Shown here piece after piece: positions 44,032 to 53,217 of a stretch of 64,000 nt of DNA. Both the position numbers and the translations under genes were made by a program. The DNA is taken from assembly GCA_963728935.1 (NCBI GenBank), contig CAVSMC010000013.1, forward strand, positions 1-64,000, written 5' to 3'. A model generated the notes under the pieces. It saw only the letters and a program-made list of their open reading frames with translations. It was not told where the DNA came from and ran no database searches. Each line of letters starts with the position of its first letter. Within the stretch, counting starts at the first letter, position 1. Source of the DNA: CAVSMC01 sp963728935 (lineage in GTDB: Bacteria; Pseudomonadota; Gammaproteobacteria; Burkholderiales; Casimicrobiaceae).

Positions 44032-45234
44032 GTGAAACGCGATTCGAACTTACGCGCGCAGCGCGTGCGCTCCAGCGTGCAGTCCGAGTACGCTGGTCTG
44101 CTCGACATCGCGAACGACTCGCGTTTCAGAACTGTTTCGAACACCGGCGACGCGATCAACCTCGTCGTCGACACGCGGCACGGGTCCGTGCCGTCCGACG
44201 AGGTGCTTTGCAGACCTCATTTCCTGAAGCAGGTCCAGCGCGAGCAGAGGCGCGCAGACCGGTCGAAGTTACCGCTCTCGATCGCACTGTTCCGCTTCGA
44301 CGGGAACAAAAAGAACGAAATCCGAAGCGTCGACAGACTCATCAAGATCATCTTCGATCGGAAGCGCGAAACCGATATTCTCGGCGATCTCGGCCCCGGC
44401 CTGATCGGCGTACTGCTTCCCGACACCGACGCAGCAGGAACGCATTATTTCGCGCACAAGGTCGCCGAGTGCGCTGACACGCTGCCCTTCGCGCGTTGCA
44501 GCGCAACGTATCCGGATCAGTTATTCGATGCGCTGGCAGCCGCGCCCGCCGGGGATGCGCAGTTGCCAACCGCGTTGCTTCACGAAATCGGAAAAAGAAG
44601 TGCGCTTGCCGACGGCGTGAAGCGGATGATCGATCTCGTTGGCGCCGGCACAGCGCTGGTCACGCTTTCACCGGTGATGGTGATCACCGCGATCGCAATC
44701 GCATGCACGTCGCGCGGACCGGTCATCTTCAAGCAGACCCGGTTGGGCAGAGGCGCTGCGCCGTTCGTCTTCTACAAGTTCCGGACGATGTACTGCAACA
44801 CCGACGATCGCATCCACCGCGAGTATGTCCAGAAACTCATCAAGGGGACGGACGCTCAGGGCGGCGGGCCGAACACGTGGTCGAAGCTCGAAGTCGATCC
44901 GCGCATCACTCCTCTCGGCAGGGTCCTCCGCAAGACGAGCCTCGATGAGCTTCCGCAATTGTTCAACGTCATCCGAGGTGACCTGAGCCTGGTGGGTCCA
45001 CGCCCCGCGCTTCCGTACGAAGCGGAGAATTACCAGTCGTGGCACCTGCGACGCATATTCGAGCGAAAGCCCGGCATCAGCGGCATGTGGCAAGCGTATT
45101 CGCGCGGAGACTCTACATTCGACGACATGGTGCGAATGGATATCCAATACATTCGCAAGTGGTCGATCGCGCTCGATATCAAGATCCTGCTCAAAACGGT
45201 GAAGGTCGTCCTTCGGCGCACCGGGGCCGGCTAG
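44032..45234 (+). CDS. Initiating sugar transferase with degenerate GGDEF-like N-terminal domain
   Basis: A 400-aa phosphoglycosyltransferase that would start the repeat unit on undecaprenyl phosphate. The C-terminal PGT domain shows KRMIDLVGAG near residue 197 with a membrane segment, then FVFYKFRTM, DELPQLFNVIRGDLSLVGPRP and KPGISGMWQAYSRG. Instead of the usual membrane helices, the N-terminus holds a soluble stretch, RPHFLKQVQREQRRADRSKL followed by SIALFRFD and LGDLGPGLIGVLLPDTD, which resembles a GGDEF domain without the GGDEF motif. The GTG at 44032 behind GGGGAG is preferred; a TTG at 43990 is possible. Confidence 0.87.
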   Translation: MKRDSNLRAQRVRSSVQSEYAGLLDIANDSRFRTVSNTGDAINLVVDTRHGSVPSDEVLCRPHFLKQVQREQRRADRSKLPLSIALFRFDGNKKNEIRSVDRLIKIIFDRKRETDILGDLGPGLIGVLLPDTDAAGTHYFAHKVAECADTLPFARCSATYPDQLFDALAAAPAGDAQLPTALLHEIGKRSALADGVKRMIDLVGAGTALVTLSPVMVITAIAIACTSRGPVIFKQTRLGRGAAPFVFYKFRTMYCNTDDRIHREYVQKLIKGTDAQGGGPNTWSKLEVDPRITPLGRVLRKTSLDELPQLFNVIRGDLSLVGPRPALPYEAENYQSWHLRRIFERKPGISGMWQAYSRGDSTFDDMVRMDIQYIRKWSIALDIKILLKTVKVVLRRTGAG

Positions 45235-45508
45235 CATCGCGTTGCCGGCAGACGTCGTGCGCTGATCCTCGGCTTCGGCCGACCTTCGGTCACCAGGCCC
45301 CGTTCTTTTCGCTAAAGCTTGGTAGACTCGGCCCAAGGGTCTACTGCAGCGCGAAAATAGCGCGCTCGACGCGCTGGACGGCGGCAGGACTCCGGCGGTC
45401 TCGAGCCATTGAACTACGACGGCACGGTGCCTGCAATGCTGACTCGGTTCAGATAGAAGCAGCACGGCGTCGATCGCACAGCGCGCGACATAGAATACGG
45501 AAACAAGT

Positions 45509-46459
45509 ATGTCGGACGTTCAAAGCGTCAGCGTCAACGGCAAGCAGGTCCAGGTCACCGCGCTGACAATGCACGGCGTGACGGTGGTGTCCGAGGGACG
45601 GTTCTTCACCGAGGCGCGCGTTTTCGACGAGTATTGGCTGGAGCGCAAGCGCCTGCCGGATCCTGACGTGCTCATCGCCGCATTGCGATCGATACGGAAT
45701 CGGCCGGATTTGTTCACCTTCACGCAACGGGTACCGAACACCGAGCGGGCGTACTCGTATCGAAACGAGCCGGACAACTACGCAGTTCTTTCGCTGACAA
45801 CGTTTGACCGCTGGCTTGAGCACCTACCGGCCAGCACTCGAAGAAACGTCAGGGCGAGCGAGAAGCGCGGACTCCAAACGCGAGTGTCCGCTTACGACGA
45901 CGAGTACGTGCGCGGCATCGTCGGGATCTACAACGAAACGCCGATCCGCGCCGGCCGGCGTTTCTGGCATTTCGGCAAGAGTCCTGTCACAGTAAAGCAG
46001 GAGAACGGGACTTTCGCCGACAGAAGCACGTATTTGGCCGCATACCACGAGGGCGAGATGGTGGGTTATTTGAAAATCGTCTGGGACGAACAGACGGCCG
46101 CCATCATGCAGATCCTCTCGAAGACTTCGGCGCGCGAGTTGCGACCGAACAACGCTCTTCTCGCGGAGGCGGTTCGTCAGTGTTGCATGCGAAACGTCAA
46201 GTATCTCCTGTACGAGAGATACGACTACGGCAACAAGCGGGGCGACTCGCTCACGCGATTCAAGCAAAGCAACGGCTTTGTCCGGGTCGATGTGCCGCGA
46301 TACTACGTGCCGTTGACAAGAAAGGGCGCGCTGGTTATGCGCCTCGGACTGCATCGACGGGCTGCGGAGCACCTCCCGGAGTGGATCGCGGAGCCGATCC
46401 GCAATTGGCGGTCAAAGTGGTACGAATCCCGGTCGCTCGTCATGCCAGCGCGTAGATGA
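45509..46459 (+). CDS. GNAT/FemAB-like acyltransferase
   Basis: A 316-aa cytoplasmic protein of the GNAT/FemAB fold. The segment NVRASEKRGLQTRVSAYDDEYVRGIVGIYNETPIR, named here in part, resembles the central FemAB helices, and LAAYHEGEMVGYLKIVWDEQTAAIM resembles the acetyl-CoA fold strands. The end overlaps the next FemAB-like gene by four bases (ATGA). Such pairs add amino acids or acyl groups to envelope polymers in related loci. The donor and acceptor are unknown. The start at 45509 is the first ATG after a 275-base gap. Confidence 0.7.
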   Translation: MSDVQSVSVNGKQVQVTALTMHGVTVVSEGRFFTEARVFDEYWLERKRLPDPDVLIAALRSIRNRPDLFTFTQRVPNTERAYSYRNEPDNYAVLSLTTFDRWLEHLPASTRRNVRASEKRGLQTRVSAYDDEYVRGIVGIYNETPIRAGRRFWHFGKSPVTVKQENGTFADRSTYLAAYHEGEMVGYLKIVWDEQTAAIMQILSKTSARELRPNNALLAEAVRQCCMRNVKYLLYERYDYGNKRGDSLTRFKQSNGFVRVDVPRYYVPLTRKGALVMRLGLHRRAAEHLPEWIAEPIRNWRSKWYESRSLVMPARR

Positions 46460-47535
46460 ATCGACCGGCGGCGTTCACGACGGAAGTCGATCGGATCGGC
46501 GAGGAGGAGTGGAATCGCTGCTTGGCCCGATTCGACGATGCGAATTTGTACCAGACATGGTGCTATGGCGACGTACGCTGGGGTGCGCGCAACGTGAGTC
46601 GCCTGGTGTTGAGACGCGACGGTACGATAGTCGCCATGGCGCAGGTTTTCGTCGCGCGAGCACCTGGTATCAAAGCCGGCGTTGCGCACGTACGATGGGG
46701 ACCGGTATGCCAGCTTGCCGGTCCACCGATCGACCCCGAAGTGGTCGGTGGCATGGCAACTGCGTTGCACGACGAATACGTCAAAAAGCGCGGCTTGCTT
46801 CTTCGAGTCCTCCCGAAGGGCTATGTCGGCACGCCGCGCGGCGAAACTTTCGCCGCTGCGTTTGGGCAGTACGCCAGCAGGGCGTTTGGGAGAGCCGAGT
46901 CCTATCGAACAATCGACGTCGATCTCGCAGCGCCGCTCGAGCGCATTCGAAAGAATCTGGATCAGAAGTGGCGTAACCAGCTGAACGCCGCCGAGCGCAA
47001 GGGACTCGCGGTCTCGGAAGATGACAGTGATACCTGGTTTCCGCGCTTCCGACACTTGCTGCAGCAGATGCAGGCGCGCAAGGGTTTTCAGGCGTCCTCC
47101 GATATCGAACAGTTCCAGCGCATGCAGCGCGCATTGCCTGCCGGACAGAAGATGAAGGTGATCATGTGCGAAGGCGACGGCATCGCTCTCGCAGGCTTGA
47201 TCGGCACTGCCATGGGCGACACGGGCATCTATCTCTTCGGCGCTACCAGCGAAGCGGGGATGCGATGCAAGGCGGGTTATCTGTTGCAGTGGCGAATGAT
47301 CGAGTGGCTGAAGATCCGCGGGGTAACACATTACGACCTCGGCGGCATCAACCCGGAGCGAAATCCGGGTGTGTATCACTTCAAGCGCGGACTTGGCGGA
47401 TCGGACAATTTATACGCGCGCCCTTTGGTCGCCTGCGAAAGTGTGGCGAGCAGGCTCTTCGACGCGGCTGCCAGGGGCGGCGGCCAACGGCTTCGCGAGG
47501 CGCTGAAGCGCGTGGTTTACGGAAGCGCGCAATGA
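46456..47535 (+). CDS. FemAB-like (peptidoglycan-bridge-type) aminoacyl/acyltransferase
   Basis: A 359-aa protein close to the FemX/FemAB relatives common in exosortase-type EPS loci. Recognisable parts are LYQTWCYGDVRWGARNVSRLVL, LDQKWRNQLNAAERKGLAV, RHLLQQMQARKGFQ and the C-terminal THYDLGGINPERNPGVYHFKRGLGG. The last is typical of the family. It follows the other FemAB-like gene with a four-base overlap. It probably modifies a lipid-linked sugar or a peptide with an amino acid from aminoacyl-tRNA, but this is inference. Confidence 0.82.
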   Translation: MNRPAAFTTEVDRIGEEEWNRCLARFDDANLYQTWCYGDVRWGARNVSRLVLRRDGTIVAMAQVFVARAPGIKAGVAHVRWGPVCQLAGPPIDPEVVGGMATALHDEYVKKRGLLLRVLPKGYVGTPRGETFAAAFGQYASRAFGRAESYRTIDVDLAAPLERIRKNLDQKWRNQLNAAERKGLAVSEDDSDTWFPRFRHLLQQMQARKGFQASSDIEQFQRMQRALPAGQKMKVIMCEGDGIALAGLIGTAMGDTGIYLFGATSEAGMRCKAGYLLQWRMIEWLKIRGVTHYDLGGINPERNPGVYHFKRGLGGSDNLYARPLVACESVASRLFDAAARGGGQRLREALKRVVYGSAQ

Positions 47536-47575
47536 GCGCTGGACGCTGAATGGCGCAGAATCTGGAATTCGAAGC

Positions 47576-48418
47576 ATGACACAGGCCGACTTACAGCACA
47601 CGCCGATCCCCAAGCGGATCATCCAGACGGGTAAGAGCGCGAAGCTGCCGTTGAAGGATCGCGCCTCGGTCTGCAATCTCAAATTGCTCAATCCGGACTT
47701 CGAGTACCTCTTTTTCGACGATGCCCAGGTCGAGTCTTTCATCGACCAGCAGTTCCCGCAGCATCGAAAGGTTTTCGATTCGTTTCCGGTTCGCATCCAG
47801 CGGTATGACTTCTTTCGCTATCTGGCGATATACCACTTCGGCGGGTTCTATTTCGATCTCGACGTGTTCCTCGCCGCTCCGCTTTCCGGCCTGCTCGATC
47901 TTGGTTGCGTCTTTCCATTCGAGGGCCTGACCTTCAGCCGGTACCTTCGCAAACGCGCAATGGATTGGCAGCTCGGCAACTACGCGTTTGGCGCTTCGGC
48001 GCGCCACCCCTTTCTCGAGGCCGTCATCGCGAACTGCGTCAAAGCGCAACAAGACGCTGCGTGGGTGACTCCGATGATGGAGGGCGTTCCTCCGCTTTCG
48101 CGCCGCGAGTTCTGGGTATTGAACACCACCGGGCCGGGCTTGCTTTCGCGCACGTTCTGTGACGACGCGCTTCTGGCGCGATCGGTTGCGGTGCTGTTTC
48201 CCGAAGACGTCTGCGATGTCCGATATTGGAACCGATTCGGCGATATCGGCGTGCACCTGATGAACGGCTCCTGGCGGCTCAACAGGAGCTACCTCGTTCG
48301 CCGCATTGCGCAGTACGCCGAGGTTGCCACGATGCGGCGGTTGCTGGTGGAGAGTCGCCGGTCAGGAAGATCGCGCTCGGCCGACTCAATACGGCCGTCG
48401 ACGATCGCGCATCGTTAG
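47576..48418 (+). CDS. Glycosyltransferase with DXD motif (OCH1/capsular type)
   Basis: A 280-aa GT32-like glycosyltransferase. The opening PIPKRIIQTGKSAKLP, then RYDFFRYLAIYHFGGFYFDLDVFL with the nucleotide-sugar DXD, and later VLNTTGPGLLSRTF, are typical of the Gly_transf_sug family. It would add a hexose to the growing repeat unit in the cytoplasm. It lies 40 bases after the FemAB-like gene and before the AsnB-like gene. Confidence 0.88.
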   Translation: MTQADLQHTPIPKRIIQTGKSAKLPLKDRASVCNLKLLNPDFEYLFFDDAQVESFIDQQFPQHRKVFDSFPVRIQRYDFFRYLAIYHFGGFYFDLDVFLAAPLSGLLDLGCVFPFEGLTFSRYLRKRAMDWQLGNYAFGASARHPFLEAVIANCVKAQQDAAWVTPMMEGVPPLSRREFWVLNTTGPGLLSRTFCDDALLARSVAVLFPEDVCDVRYWNRFGDIGVHLMNGSWRLNRSYLVRRIAQYAEVATMRRLLVESRRSGRSRSADSIRPSTIAHR

Positions 48419-48497
48419 TGGCCGCCGCTCTGATTGACGCCGTCCCACCGCGCGTTATCGAGACCGTTCCTCGTGCGTTGATCGTGTCGGAGAGCGT

Positions 48498-50324
48498 ATG
48501 CCCGGGATCGTAGGGTGGATCGGCCGCGCGCATGGCACGGCACCCGGCCCCGACATCGACGCAATGACGCGGGCAATGGTGCATGAGAGGCATCATGTCC
48601 CCGGCACCTATGCGAATCGTGCCGTAGGCTTGCGCGTCGGCTGGGTCTCGCACGCCGGGTCGTTCGACGATTGCATGCCGGTGTGGAACGAAACCGGCGA
48701 CGTCTGTCTCGTGTTCAGCGGCGAAGAGTTCATCGAGCAGATCGAGCTCGACCGCCTGAGAGCGGACGGACATGCGTTCGACCCGTCGAACGCCAGCTAT
48801 CTCGTCCATCTGTACGAGGAGCGCGGCATACGATTCCTCGAGACATTGAACGGATGCTTCAGCGGCCTGCTCGTCGATCTTCGCACGCAAACGATCGTCC
48901 TATTCAACGACCGGTACGGCTTGAGGCGACTCTATTGGCATGAGGACGACAGCGGAGTGTACTTCGCATCCGAAGCGAAGGCACTGCTTCGCATTCTACC
49001 GGCGCTTCGCCGGCTCGATCTCAGCAGCCTCGCCGACACGTTCTCGGTTGGCTGCGTGCTGAGCGACAGGACGCTCTTCGCAGGACTCGAGCTCTTGCCG
49101 GCGGGATCCGCTTGGACATTTCGGCGCTCGGCAAGCAGCGATCGGCGCCGCTACTTCGATCCGCAGACCTGGGAGCACCAATCGGTTCTTACCGCCAGCG
49201 AATATTGCGACGCCTTGAAGGAAACCGTCACCCGAATCATGCCGCGGTATCTCGCATCCGGCAGGCCCGTCGGCATGTCGCTCACGGGAGGCATGGACGG
49301 ACGCATGATCATGGCGTGGGCGAAGGCCGCGCCCGGTTCGTTGCCGTGCTACACCTTTGCGGGTCCGTATCGCGATTGCGCCGACGTGCGGATCGCACGC
49401 CGAATCGCGGCGGTGTGCGGACAATCGCATCGCACGATCACGCTCGGCGCCGAGTTTTTCCGTGACTTTTCCTCGCTGGCCGAAAGGACGGTCTACCTCT
49501 CGGATGGCACGATGGACGTCAGCGGCGCGGTTGAGTTGCACGTCAACAAGGTTGCGCGCACGATCGCGCCGATTCGGCTGACCGGCAACTACGGGTCGGA
49601 AGTCGTAAGGGGCAATGTCGCGTTCCGTCCCAGCCAGCTCGACCGCGCGCTGCTGGCCCCGGACTTCGCACGGCTGGTCGATGGATCGGCAGAACGGTAC
49701 GCCGCGGAGCGCCGCGGACACCGGCTTTCGTTCATCGCATTCAAGCAGGTTCCGTGGTACCACTATTCACGCTTTTCGATCGAGCAGTCGCAGTTGACCA
49801 TGCATTCGCCCTATCTCGACGCGAAGCTGGTGTCGCTCATGTACCGGGCGCCGGAAGGTTCGATCGCGGCGCCGGAGCCATCGTTGCGCGTGATCGAGCA
49901 GGGCGATGGCGGCCTCGCCCGATTGCCGACCGACCGCGGCCTCCTCGCCCGGCCGATCCCGTTTGCGACCAGGTGCACCAGTCTCTACCAATCGTTCACG
50001 GCAAAGGCCGAGTACGCGTATGACTACGGGATGCCGCAATGGCTTGCCGGCGTCGACCATGCTTTCGCGCCGCTTCACATCGAACGGCTGTTTCTCGGCC
50101 GCCACAAGTTCTATCATTTCCGCGTTTGGTACCGGGATCGCTTCCACGATTTCGTGAGGAACGTGCTGCTCGACCCAGGGTCGATGAAGAGGCCACATAT
50201 CAACGCGCAGCGCGTGGAGGCGATCGTGCGACAACACACTCGGGGAACGCGCAATTACACGTCGGAGATCCATAGACTGCTGACCGCGGAGCTGACTCAC
50301 AGACAATTGATCGAAATGCGTTAA
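48498..50324 (+). CDS. Asparagine-synthase-like protein lacking the glutaminase cysteine
   Basis: A 608-aa two-domain protein. The N-terminal part has the Ntn glutaminase layout (PGIVGWIGRAHG ... VGLRVGWVSHAG ... VLFNDRYGLRRLYWHEDD), but the residue after the initiator Met is Pro, not the catalytic Cys, so glutamine hydrolysis is not expected. The synthase domain has VGMSLTGGMDGRMIMAW near residue 258 in place of SGGLDSS, so the P-loop is altered to TGGxDG. Homologues form amides or macrolactams in RiPP pathways and amidate sugars in polysaccharide loci. The start is the ATG at 48498. Confidence 0.86.
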   Translation: MPGIVGWIGRAHGTAPGPDIDAMTRAMVHERHHVPGTYANRAVGLRVGWVSHAGSFDDCMPVWNETGDVCLVFSGEEFIEQIELDRLRADGHAFDPSNASYLVHLYEERGIRFLETLNGCFSGLLVDLRTQTIVLFNDRYGLRRLYWHEDDSGVYFASEAKALLRILPALRRLDLSSLADTFSVGCVLSDRTLFAGLELLPAGSAWTFRRSASSDRRRYFDPQTWEHQSVLTASEYCDALKETVTRIMPRYLASGRPVGMSLTGGMDGRMIMAWAKAAPGSLPCYTFAGPYRDCADVRIARRIAAVCGQSHRTITLGAEFFRDFSSLAERTVYLSDGTMDVSGAVELHVNKVARTIAPIRLTGNYGSEVVRGNVAFRPSQLDRALLAPDFARLVDGSAERYAAERRGHRLSFIAFKQVPWYHYSRFSIEQSQLTMHSPYLDAKLVSLMYRAPEGSIAAPEPSLRVIEQGDGGLARLPTDRGLLARPIPFATRCTSLYQSFTAKAEYAYDYGMPQWLAGVDHAFAPLHIERLFLGRHKFYHFRVWYRDRFHDFVRNVLLDPGSMKRPHINAQRVEAIVRQHTRGTRNYTSEIHRLLTAELTHRQLIEMR

Positions 50325-50371
50325 CGAAGCAGCAAAGGGACGAGCTTGGCATTCGCGCGATCTGACACCCA

Positions 50372-51103
50372 ATGATCATCGTCAACGCCGACGATTGGGG
50401 CCGTTCCCCGGCCGAGACCGACGCCGCGGCCGCTTGCCACCGCAGTGGAGGCATCACGTCGGTGACGGCGATGGTATACATGGAGGATTCGCAACGCGCC
50501 GCGGAGATCGCCAACGAGATGGGCATCGAAGTCGGATTGCACTTGAACCTGACCCAGCCGTTTTCCGCGCGAGGAGCGAGCGAAACTGTGACCAAGCAGC
50601 ATCGCGAGATCGCTGCGTTCCTGACTTCGAGCAGGCATGCTGGCGTGCTCTACAGGCCGCGGCTTCGCAGTGCGTTTCGCGATGTCTGTCAGGCTCAGCT
50701 CGGCGAGTTCGTTCGACTCTACGGCCGGCAGCCTTCCCATATCGACGGCCATCATCACCAGCATCTTTGCACCAATATGCTGCTCGGCGGCATCTTTGCA
50801 AAGGGAACCAAGGTGCGTCCAAGCTTCCATTTCTCGGCCGGCGAGAAGCCGCTGTCGAACCGCGCGTACCGTTATCTCGTCAATGCGCTATTGCGCCGGC
50901 GCTACCGCGTCGCCGACTATTTTTTCGCACTTTCGCAATGCGTCGCCACCGAGCGGATCGGCTGCGTGTTCGGGCTGGCGACTACGTCGACGGTCGAGCT
51001 CATGACCCACCCCGTCGTGCCGTCCGAGCGGCAGTTCCTGATGAGCGAGGAATACATGCGACAACTGGCGTGCGTGCGCAAGGGAACATACTCGCTTCTA
51101 TGA
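50372..51103 (+). CDS. ChbG/HpnK (YdjC-like) carbohydrate deacetylase
   Basis: A 243-aa metal-dependent deacetylase. The N-terminal metal motif is MIIVNADDWGRSPAETDAA, with HLNLT and HIDGHHHQH providing further ligands near residues 58 and 124. It removes N-acetyl groups from oligosaccharides, lipid-linked sugars or related compounds. It lies 47 bases after the AsnB-like gene and 95 before a glycosyltransferase gene. It probably acts on the polysaccharide repeat unit (inference). Confidence 0.9.
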   Translation: MIIVNADDWGRSPAETDAAAACHRSGGITSVTAMVYMEDSQRAAEIANEMGIEVGLHLNLTQPFSARGASETVTKQHREIAAFLTSSRHAGVLYRPRLRSAFRDVCQAQLGEFVRLYGRQPSHIDGHHHQHLCTNMLLGGIFAKGTKVRPSFHFSAGEKPLSNRAYRYLVNALLRRRYRVADYFFALSQCVATERIGCVFGLATTSTVELMTHPVVPSERQFLMSEEYMRQLACVRKGTYSLL

Positions 51104-51198
51104 GGCCGCGTCGCGGGCGTGCGATGCGGCAATCTTTCAGGCGCCTGGGGAGCGCGTTGCAGCCGCGATCGTGAGCTGGAACGTGTCGTGATCGCACG

Positions 51199-52179
51199 AT
51201 GACTCAACATATCTCGGTCTGCGTGCCGACCTACAGGCGGCCCGCGCTGCTCGCGAAATGTCTCGATGCGCTTGCGTGTCAGGAGGGGGACCTTTTCACC
51301 TTCTCCGTCGTGGTGGTGGACAATGATCCGGAGCGGAGCGCCAACAGCACGGTGCTCGCGCGGACAGTCGGTTCCAGGCCGATCGTCTACAGGAGCGAGC
51401 CGGAGCCGAACATCTCATTGGCGCGAAACGCAGCGGTCGCAGCCGCCGACGGAGACCTGATCGCATTCATCGACGACGACGAGTTCGCGGACAGGCGGTG
51501 GTTGAGCAATATGCTGGCAACGTTGCAGCGTACCGGCGCGGATGGCGTACTGGGGCCGGTATTGCCGCATTTCGACCCGAAGCCTCCGGAATGGCTGGTG
51601 AAAAGCGGCGTGTGCATGCGCAATTCGTTTCCGACGGACACGGAACTGCTCGAACCGAAGTACATGCGCACCGGCAACTTGCTGTTCAAGCGAAGCATGG
51701 TTGCCGCCGTGCAGCAGCCGTTCGACCCCAAATACGGTCGTTCCGGCGGTGAGGACGTCGATTTTTTCGACCGCATGCTGAAGCGCGGACGGCGTTTCGC
51801 ATGGTGCGACGAAGCGCCCGTGCACGAAGTCGTGCCTCGGGAACGCCAAACATTGAAGTACTACCTGAAGCGCGCGTTGATCCGCGGCGTGACGCAGGCG
51901 ACGATGGAGCCGGTGTTCAGCCTCGGCACGGCAAAGTCGATCGTCGCGGTCGGTGTCTACATCGTGGTGCTGCCGATCGTGCTCGCAACCCGGTATCATC
52001 TTTTCGTCGGATATCTCGTGCGGTTCTGCGACCACATCGCAAAGCTTTTGGCACACGCGCATGTGCGGCTCGCTCGGGAGCGAACGTTCGAGCAAGGCGT
52101 CGTCCCGCCCGCCGGCATGCACGCCGGACACGAGGCGAAAAGACCGGAAAGCGATTCAGCCGATAACCAGCGTGTATAG
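51199..52179 (+). CDS. Glycosyltransferase family 2
   Basis: A 326-aa enzyme. ISVCVPTYRRPALLAKCLDAL and then VVVDNDPERS, SLARNAAVAAADGDLIAFIDDDE (metal-binding DDD near residue 95) are the GT2 core. GGEDVDFFDRM, with the catalytic acid, is near 180. The C-terminal region has a hydrophobic stretch (SIVAVGVYIVVLPIVLAT) that may anchor it to the membrane. It ends the plus-strand run and overlaps the convergent acyltransferase gene by 24 bases. Confidence 0.9.
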   Translation: MTQHISVCVPTYRRPALLAKCLDALACQEGDLFTFSVVVVDNDPERSANSTVLARTVGSRPIVYRSEPEPNISLARNAAVAAADGDLIAFIDDDEFADRRWLSNMLATLQRTGADGVLGPVLPHFDPKPPEWLVKSGVCMRNSFPTDTELLEPKYMRTGNLLFKRSMVAAVQQPFDPKYGRSGGEDVDFFDRMLKRGRRFAWCDEAPVHEVVPRERQTLKYYLKRALIRGVTQATMEPVFSLGTAKSIVAVGVYIVVLPIVLATRYHLFVGYLVRFCDHIAKLLAHAHVRLARERTFEQGVVPPAGMHAGHEAKRPESDSADNQRV

Positions 52180-53217
52180 GCGGTTGATCATGACGCTTCT
52201 CGATCGCAGATAGGCGACGGTGACAACTGTCGCCCACGTCGCGAGGCAGACGGCGACGATCACCAGCGCGACCTTCTCGTGCGAAGCGGGCAGCCCCTGC
52301 GTCTGAAGTGCCCTGACGGGTTGCAGATACGCGATCTGCACGATGTATCCGACAAGCGAGTACGTTCCGAGCAGGCATAGCTGTCGGAACCAGGCCGATG
52401 GCTCGCGTTGCATATGTCCGATGCCATACAGCGCGAAGACGCAAACGAGCGTCTTCAAAGTCTGAGACACGTAGTCGTCCGGGCCGAACGCGGTGAGCGC
52501 AACGTACGCCGCAATCGCCGCCCCGATGAGCAGCCACGATGTCGCGAAGCGATCGATCACGCGCAGGTCGAACGTCCCGAGCCACATGCCGATGACTCCG
52601 GCGCTCATCAGATTGAAGTAGCCATTCGCGTGCCCAAAGATGTCGGAAACCATGCAGAGCGCGAACGTGATCAGCGCCAGGATTGCCAGAAATTGCGGTC
52701 TTTTTGCGTTCAACGGAACGGCGAAGGCAGCCACGATGAGCGTGTACGCAATCGGCACCAGCACCTCGAAAGCGATATTCCCGCCATTCACGCCCAAATA
52801 CGCCTCTCGCCAGCCAAGAAGGTAGTTCTGCAGGCCGACCTGCGCGCCATCCCCGCGCGCGGCGCGGACCAGTGGCGCCGCAATGTTCAGGCACGTGAAC
52901 AGCACGAGGAGCTTGAACGCTCTTACAAGCAGCTTTGTTCGACGATCCGAACCCGGCTGCCCTTGTCTCGAAACGCTCGACGCTGCAACGAGAAATCCTG
53001 CGAGCATGATGAACGAAGGCGGCAGAAATGCCATGTAGTCGTGCGGAATCGTTCCGTAGTCGAGGTAATTGAGCGTGTGGTAGAGCACCATCAGCACGAC
53101 TAATGCGCCCTTCGTGAAGTCGATCGCATCGATCCGGCCTTTCCCTTCGGCGGCACGACTCGGCGGCGCCATCTGCTGCACGCTCGTCGTGCGTTGCTCG
53201 ACATCGCCGCTATCCAT
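52156..53217 (-). CDS. Membrane acyltransferase (OpgC/HGSNAT-like)
   Basis: A 353-aa integral membrane protein with about ten helices. The N-terminal IDAIDFTKGALVVLMVLYHTLNY and the FIMLAGFLVA segment resemble the OpgC and heparan-N-acetyltransferase type of acyltransferase, with a His in the first helix. It would transfer an acyl group to sugars on the periplasmic side. It overlaps the O-antigen-ligase-like gene by eight bases and is the last gene of the long minus-strand operon. Confidence 0.75.
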   Translation of the reverse strand: MDSGDVEQRTTSVQQMAPPSRAAEGKGRIDAIDFTKGALVVLMVLYHTLNYLDYGTIPHDYMAFLPPSFIMLAGFLVAASSVSRQGQPGSDRRTKLLVRAFKLLVLFTCLNIAAPLVRAARGDGAQVGLQNYLLGWREAYLGVNGGNIAFEVLVPIAYTLIVAAFAVPLNAKRPQFLAILALITFALCMVSDIFGHANGYFNLMSAGVIGMWLGTFDLRVIDRFATSWLLIGAAIAAYVALTAFGPDDYVSQTLKTLVCVFALYGIGHMQREPSAWFRQLCLLGTYSLVGYIVQIAYLQPVRALQTQGLPASHEKVALVIVAVCLATWATVVTVAYLRSRSVMINRLYTLVIG

